Positions 1 to 11,594 of a DNA stretch of 64,000 nucleotides are shown one piece after another; position 1 is the stretch's first letter, and the number at the start of each line of letters is the position of its first letter. A model generated the notes under the pieces. The model did not search any database, was not told the DNA's origin, and saw only the letters and a program-made list of their open reading frames with translations. The position numbers and the translations under genes were made by a program. Origin of the DNA: Labia minor (lineage: Eukaryota > Arthropoda > Insecta > Dermaptera > Spongiphoridae); assembly GCA_963082975.1 (NCBI GenBank), contig OY720344.1, forward strand, positions 97,345,228-97,409,227, in the 5' to 3' direction.

Positions 1-370
1 CTTTACCTTGGTTTTATACGAAGCATCCTATTTTCTTTTCTTAAATAAAAGTATATCTTTACACCGGAAATTACTGTTATTTTTATTGATATTTAATGAG
101 TTTTAAAAAAATAATTTAAAAATCATTCGTTAATTATTGAATTAGATATTTTAGTTCAGTAGTCTCAACGAGGGAAGTAAGTGAATATTTAATAGTTTTT
201 GGAGGTTTGTGCCAGATGTGGGAATATGTGGGTAGGTTCTTGAAACTTTCCCACATGCAGTAGAATGTGTTCGGCTCCGAATAGCTCGGGAACTAGACTT
301 AAGTATAGATTGGTGGTCTGGGTTGGACAGGGGAATAGACCGACAGACTATAGAAATTCTTACATTGATT
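1..370. other. No gene recognised
   Basis: AT-rich at the left edge. Positions 150-370 are less AT-rich and may belong to the 5' side of the RTE LINE fragment that follows, but I could not match them to another copy in the window. Confidence 0.4.
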
Positions 371-1275
371 GATTTGTCTTGTAGGTAGTAAAGGAAGAGT
401 AAGATGCGGGAATCAATTGTCAGAAACTTTCGAGGGGAGAGGTCAAACGGAATCGAATTAAACAAAAAAATTCAAGAATTAGGTTACGCAGGCTACTTGA
501 ATATAATTGGAGATTTGGCAATTGCAATTATAGATAGCGTAGAAAAATTAATTGAAGCAGGAAAAGAGGTGGGACTGGAAATTAATAATGCTAAGACAAA
601 GTATTTAGTAACAGAGAGGAATAGTATTAACACACAAAATCTTAATATACAAGATATAGAATTTGAAAATGTAGAAAAATTTAAATACTTAGGTTCTGTG
701 ATAACGAAAGATAATAATATTCGAGATGAGTTTAAAGCGAGGTTGCAATCGGGAAACGCCTGTTATCATGCAATAATGGGTCTTATAGCATCAAAATTAT
801 TATCAAAGGGGATAAAAGTTAAAATATATAAAACAATTATTTTACAGGTTGTCTTATATGGATGTGAGGCATCGTCTATGACCTTAGGTGACTAGAGTAG
901 ATTTAGAGTATTTGGGAATAGGATTCTGCGAAGCATTTATGGGCCAAAGAAAGATGAGGTCACCAGGGAATGGCGAAGATTGCATAACGAGGAATTGCAT
1001 GACCTCTATGCATCTCCAGATATAGTTAGAATTATAAAATCGAGAAGGCTACGGTGGGCAGGACACGTGGCTAGAATGAGTGAAGATAGAATGGCGAAAA
1101 ATATATATTGGTAGGGAGACCGAGTGGGAAACGTCCTCTTGGAAGACCAAGGACACGGTGGGTGGATAATGTGGGAATGGTTGTGAGAGACATGGGAGAG
1201 GATAGGGACTGGAAGGATGAGGCTCAGAATAGGAATTCTTGGAGGAGTGTGGTTGCTGCGGCCAAGAACTAGTTA
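371..1275 (+). mobile_element. RTE-type LINE fragment, C-terminal half of the reverse transcriptase ORF (decayed)
   Basis: This is the 3' half of a non-LTR retrotransposon ORF. An open frame at 404-895 reads through the post-catalytic part of a reverse transcriptase, with motifs such as NAKTKYL, KFKYLGSVIT and a thumb-like segment ending in LYGCEA. It stops at a nonsense codon (tag at 893-895). The same homology resumes downstream to about 1270, with RRLRWAGHVARM and LGRPRTRWVDNV and ending near VVAAAKN; this is the usual C-terminus of RTE-type elements. The stop and frame changes make it a pseudogene. The same region recurs at 8830-10013, 20690-21005 and, on the other strand, 56928-57990. 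This copy lacks the GC-rich hairpin tail seen in the others. Assignment to the RTE clade rests on motif recognition and is inferred; being a LINE is secure. Confidence 0.8.
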
Positions 1276-2977
1276 GATGGACAGTGGACTGACTAACACA
1301 TAGTTTGTTTGTTTTTAATTGCACATGATTGAAATTTAATTTAATGTAAATTAAATATTTAATTGTACATATGTAAACGTCAAAACCCTAAAAGAGTAAA
1401 AGGAATAAATTAAGAAATAAATAAAAAATAATTGTAGATTTTTTGGAAGATGAAATAAAAAAGTTTGAGAAACACTGTTTTAGGCTCTCAAAAATGTATT
1501 TAAAAGTATCAAAAATAATTATTTTAACATATATAGACTCCAAAGATTTAAATAAAATATCCATAATTATATACATATATATATATATAAGAATTATTTT
1601 CTAGTTTAATAAGAGAGAGAGTTGTTCATATTAAATTTATCCCTAGTGTCATAGTCTATCAACTCTCTAGAGGCTTATTAATATTGCACAAAAGGAATAA
1701 AAACAAAGTTTTGATTCAAATGAATGCCCTGGCTTCGATTACTTTGAAATTTAGTTATTATATTTTTTTTCCTTTTTTTATCAGCTATTAACAGTAAAAT
1801 TTTCAGTAACTTTTATTATTTTAAAAGATAATGAAAAATCTAAAAATTTTCTGAATGGATTAATGGATTAATGGAAAATGTAAAAAGTAAATGGAGATCA
1901 ATATCCAAGAAATTAACAAAAAAACATTTAAAACAACTGAAAGTTTTTCTAGAAGACCATTCTACTAAAGGGGCATGGGTTATGTAAATATATTAAATAG
2001 ATAAAGTTTAATTTAATCTCCTTTTTTTAATCCAAATAAATCAGTGAAACATCTATTTGATGAATGGTATTAGAGTGTGAGTTTCATGCTTTTCATTTTA
2101 TTTACCCCTCTTCTGTTTCTTACTTTAATTTCTCATCATTTTCCATAACTAATGATAAATTCTTATCATGAATAACGAATAAAAACAAAAAGATGTATTT
2201 TATCTTGCTGTAGAATTCTGTCTATTCTCTTTTTTCTGATTTTATTGGATTAATGAACATACACAATAAATATTTTATATTTCTCTCTCGCATTCATTTA
2301 CTAAAATTATTGAATTTAAATAAAAGCCTACCTATTTCATTTATAATGAACAAAATAAATTTTGAATTAGCCAATTCCCAGGTAACTTAATTTTATTTTA
2401 ATAAACAAAATTTAATTATCTATTTTATATTTGTACTATTGAATAAATTGAATTTTCAATTTAATTTATTTCTTATTTAAAATGTTCAATTTTTTAATAT
2501 TATTTGCTTAAGTATAATACAATAATAAATAATACATATTTTAATTTTAACATATTTTATTTTATACTAAAAATATTTATCTAAATAAATATAACAGAAG
2601 ATCTAATTTTCATTCATTCTCTAATATTATGTGGATGTGAAATATAGAATCACATTTTTTACACTTCGAAAGTGATATTCATAGATGAGTGTATAAGTGA
2701 ACATAATAGCGATTATAGCTTTTATTTGATCAAAGTTAATCTTGTAAAGAAATAAGTTAGAAATTCATGACGGATTCTACTTAGGAAAACTTAACTTTAG
2801 GTAGAGTTAATCTTTTTCTCATGATAACTTTGATAATAAAAACATTTCTTAAAGAAAAAATGTTATTTTCTGATATTTTTGTTTTATCAATATTTTTTAT
2901 TTAAGAAATAAAATTAAAATTAATAATTTTAGATAATTATAAAAAAGCAATTTATGGTATACACATATCAATGATAT
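1276..2977. other. AT-rich spacer, no gene seen
   Basis: Low-complexity A/T sequence with short (TA) runs near 1573-1590. The only open frames are short, AT-biased and without recognisable motifs. Confidence 0.5.
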
Positions 2978-2979
2978 TA

Positions 2980-3519
2980 GGTGTGTAAATAAGTTCTCGC
3001 TGTTTTTTTATGAAAATGAACGCTTTATTATACAAAAATAGTTACACTCATATCATTCAAAGTATTGGCCATCACTAGCCACAACCTGAGTTTGACATGA
3101 ATCTTCTTCGAGCAACTTCTCTAATTCTTCATCTTCAAACTTTTTTGGGGCGCCTGGACGTTCCTTGTCTTCAAGATCAAAATCACCATTTTTGAAGCGT
3201 CGAAACCAATCTCTACAGGTAGTTTCGGATAGGGCAGCGTCTCCGTAAGTCTCAACAAGAATTCTGTGAGCTTCAGCTGCAGAATTCTTCAGAAAAAAGT
3301 AGTGCAACAAAACTCCCCGCAAAAACCGTTTATTTGGGGTAAAATCTGACATGTTCAAAGCTTTGTAAAAATTCTAATTCTAATCGGAACAAAATGAAAT
3401 CAACTCTAATTTATAGCTAGGACCCTCCTGTGTTTACGAAAAAAATCCCCAGGGGGCGATCATGCGCATGCGCAGATATGAGCTAAAGCGTACAAACAGC
3501 GAGAACTTATTTACACACC
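2980..3519 (-). mobile_element. Internally deleted mariner element with perfect TIRs
   Basis: A 540-bp mariner-type element bounded by 26-bp perfect terminal inverted repeats (left starts ggtgtgtaaataagttctcg, right is its reverse complement at 3494-3519). TA dinucleotides flank it at 2978-2979 and 3520-3521, the expected target duplication. It encodes only the two ends of a transposase (see 3053-3358), so it is non-autonomous and would depend on a full-length relative in the genome. Perfect TIRs suggest it is fairly young. Confidence 0.92.
3053..3358 (-). pseudogene. Mariner transposase, N-terminal HTH joined to the extreme C-terminus
   Basis: This 101-residue frame starts with the N-terminal DNA-binding domain of a mariner transposase: residues about 8-85, including SAAEAHRILVETYGDAALSE, CRDWFRRFKNGDFDLEDK and FEDEELEKLLEEDSCQTQ. 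It then jumps directly to the last residues of the family, VVASDGQYFE, and stops. The full-length family is about 345 residues, so the whole catalytic DDE/D domain is missing. The reading frame is intact across the deletion junction at about residue 91. The protein could in principle still bind the TIRs, as the helix-turn-helix region looks complete, but it cannot catalyse transposition. The wording of the motifs points to the mellifera/irritans group of mariners; that is recognition from memory, not a search. Confidence 0.88.
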
Positions 3520-3521
3520 TA

Positions 3522-4690
3522 TTATAAAACTTCTAAACATACTAAATTTTTCATATTAAAAAAAATTAAATTATTAATTAATAGTTTTAATTAAATATTA
3601 GTGTATGATTAAACGAAATAACATTTAATAATTTTTAAACGTTGATATTTTGGTCAAAACGAAAAAAACGAGATTTTTTTCTTATACCTTCACTTCCTAC
3701 ATTCTGAATTCCAGTTAACTGTTAAAATAACTGTTTTTGAAATCTCAAAGCAATAATTGTTATTTTCTTTTCTTCATAAAGAAATAATTACCATAAGTAA
3801 AAAAAAACAATTAAATGTTTTTAATATCATAAACTTTCGTATATAATTAAAAAAATTCAATTAAAATTATATAAATATTATATTAATTAAAATATGTGTT
3901 CCTTTATTAATTTTTAGTAAATTTATATATATTTTACACTTTAGGATATTTTTATCAAATTTAATAGTTATCAAATATTTATGAAAATAAATCAAATTCA
4001 GCTAAAAGTGTAATATTGTATAAAAAAATTTAAAAAATGTAAATAAGTTGCGGTGGGTTATTCTAGGGGTGAAAGGGCCATTGTCTGGTCCAAAATCAAT
4101 ATTCTATAAACTAATTTTTTTTAATAATACATATTAAATTAAATTAAAATTAAATTCCACTCATAAAGGAGTGTACAAATTTCGTGTTTCATTTAAAATT
4201 TTTAATAAATCACATAAATTATTGGAATTTGTCTCTTCATTCTTTCAATACACGAGTATACCGATATTATCTAAATAATTAAACGACTACGCAATCCTAA
4301 ACTCCTTCTCAACGGCTTCATGGATCTGTATCATTAGAACCGTCATGACCCAAGGATAAGGTATAAAGTTGAAAATTTCAAAAAAGTTGATCCGTTCCAA
4401 AGTTATGGACAAAAAACCGACCCAAATAAACTACACTATATGTGGCGCCTCTGGTGACTCAGTTAAGAATTTGACCTTCAATATAAAAATAATAATTCTA
4501 GAAATTTCCATACAAAGAATGTTTATAATATTTAAATTCTAATATTCTATAATATTAAAAGAAAAATTAAATTAAATTAAATATTACTCCTAATTGATTA
4601 ATATTTTCTAAAACAAAGTAAATAATATTTTTTATATTTAAATTTATATTTTGAAAAATAGTGCAATTTCCAAATTTGAACGAAGATCCA
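3522..4690. other. AT-rich spacer, no gene seen
   Basis: Mostly low-complexity A/T. Positions 4235-4480 are less AT-rich and contain a phrase (gttccaaagttatggacaaa) of the kind found in transposon remnants, but no copy or terminus was found, so it is unassigned. Confidence 0.4.
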
Positions 4691-4724
4691 AATGAGATAA
4701 AAAATATACTGATTGAATTAAAAT

Positions 4725-4850
4725 GAATTAAAACCTTTCCCATACAGACTTTCAACAAATTACTATGTATTGCATCGGGGGTACAGGGGACAGAGCTCCC
4801 TGTTTAGCTTCTTAGAACACCGAAGGCGCTTTGAGAAGCTAATTATTATA
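4725..4850 (+). mobile_element. RTE LINE 3' tail only (decayed hairpin module)
   Basis: Matches the 3' tail of the RTE LINE copies at 9890-10013 and 56928-57060: an acagactttcaac-type stretch, then gggggtacaggggacagag and a degraded gcgcc-GAA-ggcgc-like region. No LINE coding sequence precedes it, so this is a very short 5'-truncated insertion. The hairpin stems have mismatches here. Confidence 0.6.
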
Positions 4851-5727
4851 ATACTATTGAAAGAGGCCTAACCTATTGCAAAAAATAACAATTTATTTAT
4901 TAATTTTATTTTATTTTTAGACCTTGAATGAATTGTGAGTGAAATTATACATGCATTCCTCCTATTATTAATATAATTATTTCATCAACACTTATTTATT
5001 TACTAACAAACCCGACTCTTTCGACACCTATTAGATACCAAACCACCTATCCATATCTTTACATATCTAATTAATTCGCTTAGAAACAGACAAGTTAACA
5101 AAGGTTATTTATTATATAAGAGATAGATAGATGGCTGATATTATATTATGTTCTTAATAGAATCTCAATTTAAAATTAATTACTTTTTAGTGGTAACAAA
5201 AACATCTTGCTAAATATGTAAATAGAAATTTATTAATCTAAAGATTATCAACATAATAGAATAATGGCTGTATATTATTATTATAATTGACTTTTTATTG
5301 TGGTTTAAATTGGTATGTTGCGTGAGCTCGTTTGTTGTCGATAACAACGGATTCCGTTAGCCATGTTGAAAAATCTTTATATCTGACCTAGAGATATTGG
5401 AGGACGCCTTGAAGGGGACGAAGGTCAGGACTTTATTTTTTATTTGAGTGGTGGAATTTACCTTGGTATGAAAAATATCTGAATCTGAGATCAAATTATT
5501 TCCATTGAGAGGGAGGAAGCAGAGGGTAGGTTATCTCAATAGTCACTTAAAACTATTGTATATAGATATAGATATATATATATAATGTTAATTATTATAA
5601 GGTTCTTGAAGGTAAAATTTTTCTCTAAATAAAATTAATTTTAATAATATTCCAAATTACATTCATTAAATAATAAATTACGCTTATTTAAATAAAGAGA
5701 GATTTTGAAAGTCAATTTATTATTAAA
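4851..5727. other. Spacer, no gene recognised
   Basis: AT-rich. Positions about 5285-5560 are more balanced in composition and may be an old repeat, but they have no termini or coding motif that I can identify. Confidence 0.4.
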
Positions 5728-6370
5728 ATAAGTTGACCTGTGGCCAGATCCGAACCGACCGACGGTTTGAAGTAAATTAATTTTCAGCTACAGAAACAAT
5801 TTCAAATAATTTTAATATATCTATTAATGTAATAAAAAACAGATATGAATATAACATAAATATTTTTAATTTTATTTTATTTATAATATATATGTAAGAC
5901 CAGGCTGTGACGTCATGAATGGCTGGATGACGTCATATAATTTTAAATCAAGAAAAAACTAATAAATATGATTTTCCCGAGGATAAAACCAATACAAAGT
6001 GCATGATTCGTGGTGATATATAAAAAAATCTCCTCATGTGAAATTTGGTGTGAAAATAACCCTTCCCTTCCTATCGTCGATCGCTAATACTACCACTTCC
6101 GGTTTCCGGATATACACCAAAAGTTGATCAATTCATCCCACTGATGCATTAAGTAAATATACCAAATTTCATCAAAATCGGTTGAGCCGTTCAGGCTGTA
6201 CACATCTATACGGACGGACAGACGGACAGACGGACAGACGGACGGACAGACATCATGCTAAAAATACTTTTTTCTGTTTAGAAAATGCATGATTCGTGGA
6301 GATATGTAAAAATCTCCACATGTGAAATTTGGTGTGAAAACAATACCTCCTTTACTATCGTCGGTCGGTA
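5728..6370 (-). mobile_element. Hel-A copy 1 (Helitron/HINE-like non-autonomous element)
   Basis: About 640 bp repeated at 7229-7860 (inverted), 19587-20235 and in diverged form elsewhere. The left end on this strand carries a hairpin-like gacctgtggccagatc, followed by the 11-mer accgaccgacg; the other end carries its reverse complement cgtcggtcggt about four bases from the terminus. In the middle is a short-tandem GACG/GACA tract (about 6211-6250). No ORF and no true terminal inverted repeats. Hairpin plus subterminal inverted repeats plus an internal simple-sequence tract is the layout of Helentron-associated elements such as DINE-1. Family assignment is inference; being an interspersed element is certain. 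Internally, two similar blocks follow each other around the tract, both including catgattcgtgg and gtgaaatttggtgtgaaaa. Confidence 0.7.
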
Positions 6371-6661
6371 ATTATTAGTATCAATCAAATTAAAAATCAT
6401 AAAAGCAAAAATATTAATAAGATTCAATTAATTTATATTAAAAAGTAAACCAGTTATGGTTAAATAGTCTATTCATCGATAATTAGTCATTAGGATAGTT
6501 ATTTCTTTATTTATTACAGAAAGAAAAAATGTTATATTTTATTATTATTAAATAATTATTGCTTAAATGTAATCTATCATCTTCATTTTTTTTGAATTTT
6601 TATATATTATTTTACATAAAACTTAGAAGATAGATATAATTATTTATAATTTTATTAAAAA

Positions 6662-6795
6662 ATACTGGCGAGAAATGGTAGACCAAGAACATGTAGAGAG
6701 GGAAGCGAGGGAGTTGGGAGAGAGTGGGAGTTGGATGGGGTAGCTCAAGATAGGAACATTTGGAGGAGTGTGGAGGCTGCATCCAAGATATTAAA
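6662..6795 (+). mobile_element. RTE LINE C-terminal fragment
   Basis: Short remnant encoding the end of the RTE ORF (a GRPRTCRE-like stretch, then a region ending in RSVEAASK), matching 1090-1270 by eye. It lies in the loop between the inverted Hel-A copies 1 and 2. Confidence 0.6.
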
Positions 6796-7228
6796 ACATA
6801 TTATTTTTATTAAAAACCTATTATTAATAATAAAATTATTGAGATATAAAACAATTTTTTTAAATTTATTTTAATTATTTGCATGTTATAATTATCACTG
6901 TGTCATTCTTTCTCATGACATCATGATCAGTCTGAAGATTGCAATGTTTATATATTGAAATTAAAATTATTATACTTTATTTTAATATTATTATATATAA
7001 TATTAATTTATATTTCAATTTTAATTTCAATTTAATTTTCAAAAAATGAAATAATGTATTTTGCTATAAATGTTAAATTTTTTATGGAAAGTTTTAAAGT
7101 AAAATTTGGTGTAAAAATTTAAAGAAAAATTTGGGGTGTCATAGAATGTGAATTGAGTGAAGATAGGAATTGTATAAAGATAATTGCAAAATTGCAATTA
7201 CACCTATCCCTCGTTTTACATGGTACTT

Positions 7229-7860
7229 TTTTACCGACCGACGATAGTAAGGGAGGTATTGTTTTCACACCAAATTTCACATGTGGAGATTTTTACATGT
7301 CTCCACGAATCATGCATTTTCTAAACAGAAAAAAGTATTTTTAGCATGATGTCTGTCCGTCTGTCCGTCCGTATAGATGTGTACAGCCTGAACGGCTCAA
7401 CCGATTTTGATGAAATTTGGTATATTTACTTAATGCATCAGTGGGATGAATTGATCAACTTTTGGTGTATATCCGGAAACCGCAAGTGGTAGTATTAGCG
7501 ATCGACGATAGGAAGGGAAGGGTTATTTTCACACCAAATTTCACATGAGGAGATTTTTTTATATATCACCACGAATCATGCACTTTGTATTGGTTTTATC
7601 CTCGGGAAAATCATATTTATTAGTTTTTTCTTGATTTAAAATTATATGACGTCATCCAGCCATTCATGACGTCACAGCCTGGTTTTAAATATATATATTA
7701 TAAATAAAATAAAATTAAAAATATTTATGTTATATGCCTATCTGTTTTTTATTACATTAATAGATATATTAAAATTATTTGAAATTGTTTCTGTAGCTGG
7801 AAATTAATTTACTTCAAACCGTCGGTCGGTTCGGACCTGGCCACAGGTCAACTTATTTTA
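7229..7860 (+). mobile_element. Hel-A copy 2, inverted relative to copy 1
   Basis: Starts with tttttaccgaccgacgatag and ends with gtcggttcggacctggccac followed by aggtcaact; the GACCTG/CAGGTC stem is perfect in this copy (loop of four). It contains the tandem gtccgtctgtccgtccg tract at about 7350-7375. With copy 1 it forms 630-640 bp arms separated by about 860 bp. A 63-residue open frame at 7153-7344 runs across its left end and is not a gene. Confidence 0.72.
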
Positions 7861-7908
7861 CACGATTTCGATTTTACACGGTTTATAAATTAACGGATTC
7901 CAAATAAG

Positions 7909-8340
7909 CTGGAGTGTCTCCACTCGACTATCTCGCAATTTGAATTGGATTAAATAACATAATATATTATATTTAAATTAAATTTAATCTATATATATAA
8001 AGGAGAGTGTTTGTATGTATGTATGTATGTATGTAATTTGTTTACTTTTTTGCTGTCATAGAAACAAACAAAAAAGAAATTCCCTACTTAACCGACACTT
8101 GATAATTTAGAATTATGAACATCAAAAAATAAGAAACGATTTCTATGAAATTACATCACAATATTCTTATATACCTGGTATATATGGTAACATAGGCTAT
8201 AGATTTTTTTTAATATCTAATCAATAACCGCAGAATTTAATATTTTAAAGTTTATATAGTTCTCCTTGTTGTTCATTCAAGAGCCAGGCGTTGCCCACTG
8301 ACTGGCGGACTCATTTTACACACTGTATATAACTCTAGCG
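7909..8340 (-). mobile_element. Hel-F terminal fragment followed by a (GTAT)n repeat
   Basis: Positions 7909-7990 match the hairpin end of Hel-F (ctggagtgtctccactcgac, then tatctcgca). The sequence then passes into aaggagagtgtttgtatg and a (GTAT) run at about 8010-8034, a motif found inverted at 58103-58165. The remainder to about 8340 has no second copy here. It sits only 48 bases from the end of Hel-A copy 2. Confidence 0.55.
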
Positions 8341-8829
8341 AATTTCAATCAAAGAATTATTATAATATTCAACTTTTTATTTTAAATTCTAATATTCAAA
8401 TATCATTTCAATTAAATAATTTATTCTAAAAGTTCTCATTTTAATTAATATAATAAAATATTTAAATCATATTTAACTTAAATTATTTTGTATTTATTCT
8501 TTCTATATTTGAATACTTCTTTTATTTTAAGGGAGGGAATTAACTATGATCTAAAAAAATTAATAAATGAACTTAATAATAAAAAATCAAATAAATCCAT
8601 TAATTTAAATTAATACTATTAATGAATTTATATATTGTTAATTTATCTTTAGTTTTATCAATACTTTTATACCGTTAATTTTTATAAATTGTCTCAAGTC
8701 TCTAACTTTGCATTTTCTCAAATTTTATTATAATTAAAAATATTCAATAAAAATCAAGCAATGAAATTAAAATATCAAAATGAAATGATCAAGAAATATT
8801 ATACTCGATTATAACATATACAATACTTA
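8341..8829. other. AT-rich spacer
   Basis: Low-complexity A/T sequence; nothing recognised. Confidence 0.5.
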
Positions 8830-10013
8830 TAAACTATAGGCGGAGGAAATATTAGACGATATCATTGCGGGTTCAGGCCAAATCGATCAACATTAATTAA
8901 GATATTTTCATTATGACAGATATTAAAAAAACCGTGAATTCAATATCTCTGTTCACTAATTATTTGTAGACTTTAGTAAAACCTACGCATGACTCAATAG
9001 ATCCGGATAAACTTTTTCAAATTTTCATCTTAAAATTTATCTTGAAGGTAGTAAAGAAAGAGTAAGATGCGGAAATCAATTGTAAAATATTAGGTGATTC
9101 AGACGACTTAAATATAATAGGAGATTTCGGCAATTGCAATTACAGATAGCGAGGAAAAATTAATCGAGGTAGGAAAAGAGATGAGGTTTGAAATTAATAA
9201 TGATAAATAAATATATTTAGAAACAAACAGGAGCAGTATTAACATACAAAATGTAGAATTTGAATATGTACAAAAATTGAATGTAATCACGAAGGATAAT
9301 AATATTTGAAAAGAATTTAAATCGAAGTTGCAATCGGGAAACGCCTGTTATCATGCAGTAAAGAGGCTTATCTCATCAAAATTATTATAAAAGGGAATGA
9401 AAATTAAAATATATAAAACAATTATTTTGTCTGTTGTATTATATGGGTGTGAGACATGGTCTATGATCTTAGGAGATGAGAGTGGATTCAGAGTATTTGA
9501 GAATAGGATTCTCCCCAGCATTTATGGGCCAAAGAAAGATGAGTACATCAGGGAATGACGTACGAGAGATGGAACAGAGGCTCAGGATAAGGACACTTGG
9601 AGAAATGTGGTTGTAGCTGCCAAGAACTTTCGAGTACCGTTGAGCCACGCATGGTCTATGACCCTGGGAGATGAGAGTAGATTCAGATTATTCTTTCCAG
9701 CATTTATTGGCCAAAGAAAGATGAGGTCACCGGGGATACTTGGAGAAATGTGGTTGTAGCTGCCAAGAACTTTCGAGTAGATAGATATAACATATTAAAT
9801 AATAATATATATAATTAATTTACTAAATAAATTAAAATATATTTTAAATAATCACACAATAAGAAATGAATGTTTTATGTTATACATTGTTTGAAACAAA
9901 ACGGATGAAAACCTTTTACTACTTTCAACCAAATACTATGTACCACTCGGGGGTACAGGGGGCGGAGCCCCCGTCTAGATGTGAAGAGCGACGAAGGAGC
10001 TCTGAGCAGCTAG
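8830..10013 (+). mobile_element. RTE LINE, longest copy on this strand, with hairpin 3' tail
   Basis: Begins inside the reverse transcriptase domain. Conceptual reading in mixed frames gives CGFRPNRST-like and LFVDFSK-Y motifs (about 8865-9000), then the regions shared with the 371-1275 copy, with many stops and frameshifts. The C-terminal part is partly tandemly duplicated: the block from catggtctatgac to aagaactttcgagta occurs at about 9456-9635 and again, shortened, at about 9647-9778. The non-coding tail carries acggatgaaaacc, then actttcaaccaaatactatg and a GC-rich module with two hairpins (gggggcGGAgccccc at about 9957-9971, and a second stem at about 9985-10003), ending in agctagt. Dead as a gene. 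Confidence 0.8.
9952..10013 (+). other. GC-rich double-hairpin tail of the RTE LINE
   Basis: In an otherwise A/T sequence, this 60-base island holds one perfect stem (gggggc/gccccc, loop gga) and a second, imperfect one (gagcgacgaaggagctc). The better preserved copy is 56928-56995 on the other strand. In RTE-type LINEs the 3' end is what the element's reverse transcriptase recognises, so a role in RNA recognition is a reasonable inference. Confidence 0.6.
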
Positions 10014-10370
10014 TTAATTATAAATTATAAATTAAAATTAATAAATAATATTTATTAAACAAGCGCATGTTTGGCTCTTTCTTGATGGCACTACGTCACG
10101 TGTTGGCGCGTGATTTGTAATGTTAAAAAATTAATTCCGGTACTTTCAGCGATTCAATCAAGCTGAAATTCTATATATAGCAGTTTTATAAAATTTTTAT
10201 TCATGTGAAAAACTATCAAAAATATATCTTATTTTTACGGCCAGTTTAGAGGAAAAAAAATCAAAACGTTGTAGGTAATGCTTCTCTTCCGATTGATCTA
10301 CATTTCTCAAATGTTGATAGAAAACTACGAATTTTGAATTTTGATTATTATGACCATCCATTGAATGAAA
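10014..10370 (-). mobile_element. Hel-F internal fragment
   Basis: Matches Hel-F from the aataatatttattaaac region through gcgtgatttg, ctatatatagcagttttata and tagaaaactacgaattttga. Both termini are missing. It joins the RTE tail at 10013 with no spacer. Confidence 0.65.
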
Positions 10371-11500
10371 ATTTCTGAGTAAAAAAAAACATTTTTAAAT
10401 CTTATGTATATTCCTTATTAAATTATTATATTTAAATCCTATTTAATTTTTGAAAGGGTGAGTTTCTTTGAAAGGATATCCAATTTAATAACGACCTATA
10501 TCAATTTTAATCAATAAAGCATGTATTATCTAAATTAAAACGCAACCGATCGATGAAAATTTTTATAAAAGTCAATGTAGCGTACTTTTTTATTTAAAGA
10601 AATGAGAAAAAGAATTTAAAACTTTTTTCTTTAATATAATCATAACAATCCAATTTTACATATTATTTTTGAAATTGTATTCAATTATATAATAGTAGGA
10701 GGGAATTTATTCAACATTTTATATTCTCCCATACCAATGAAATTATTATATAAGTGAATTTTTACTTTAGAAGGTAATACATATCATCATATAACTTCAT
10801 CTCATTAAATAAAATAATTAAAAATTAATTTAATAATGAATTATATTTATATTCGAATATTAATGAGAATGATTTATTCAAAATTGATTAAATGTTTTTG
10901 ATATTAATTTAATACCACATAATTTAATATTCATTTTTTGTTTAATGGATGATGAATTGAATACCAATTTTTCAATTTAACCTTAAAAACATTATTCCTA
11001 CCTAAAATTTAAAATCGATTAAATAATGAATGATATAGTAGCATATTTTAAATAAAAAAAAATAATAATAATAAATCTAACTCAAACTACTTTCAATATT
11101 ATTGAATTATTTTTTATTTAAAATAATTTTTGACTTGGTTAAATGGTCATTTGACGGACTAATCTTACTAAATACAACAAATTAATTTGAAAATGAATAA
11201 TATTTGAGAGGGAGAGAGGTTATAATACTAAAAAAATTATAAATTAAATAATACGAAGAAAATGTGAAAGTCAAATTTATCAAATAAAAATATTAAATAC
11301 ATTTAAGATCTATATTAGGTCATTTTAAAATAAATATTTTACTTACTTACACTTTTACTTGCCATCATAATTCATCTAAATCGCAGAAAATTCATCAATC
11401 TATAGTATTTTTTAAAAATAATTTGGATCTAAACACCTTTGGTATCAATTTAATGATTTATAACATTTTTATAATTAGTTATAATTCTTTTATAGTATTA
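10371..11500. other. AT-rich spacer
   Basis: Low-complexity A/T sequence; no motif, copy or coding potential recognised. Confidence 0.5.
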
Positions 11501-11504
11501 TAGT

Positions 11505-11590
11505 AACTTTTAGTAGGTTTGAAACTTGGAGTTAAAGTTCCTCAGCTATGGACTATACCACTTGAGTAACGTTGAACAAAATAAAAATAA
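11505..11590 (-). repeat. Possible degenerate tRNA-like SINE head
   Basis: On the minus strand, ctcaagtggtatagtc resembles an A box and agtttcaaacc a B box, about the right distance apart. There is no SINE body before Hel-F begins at 11595, so this may be a truncated SINE or chance. Confidence 0.25.
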
Positions 11591-11594
11591 TAAA

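Noticed and set aside
404..895. Functional reverse transcriptase gene
   Set aside because: Lacks the catalytic half, ends at a nonsense codon, and homology continues beyond it.
6211..6250. Possible CRISPR-like array
   Set aside because: 4-bp tandem units without spacers, inside a transposon in a eukaryotic genome.
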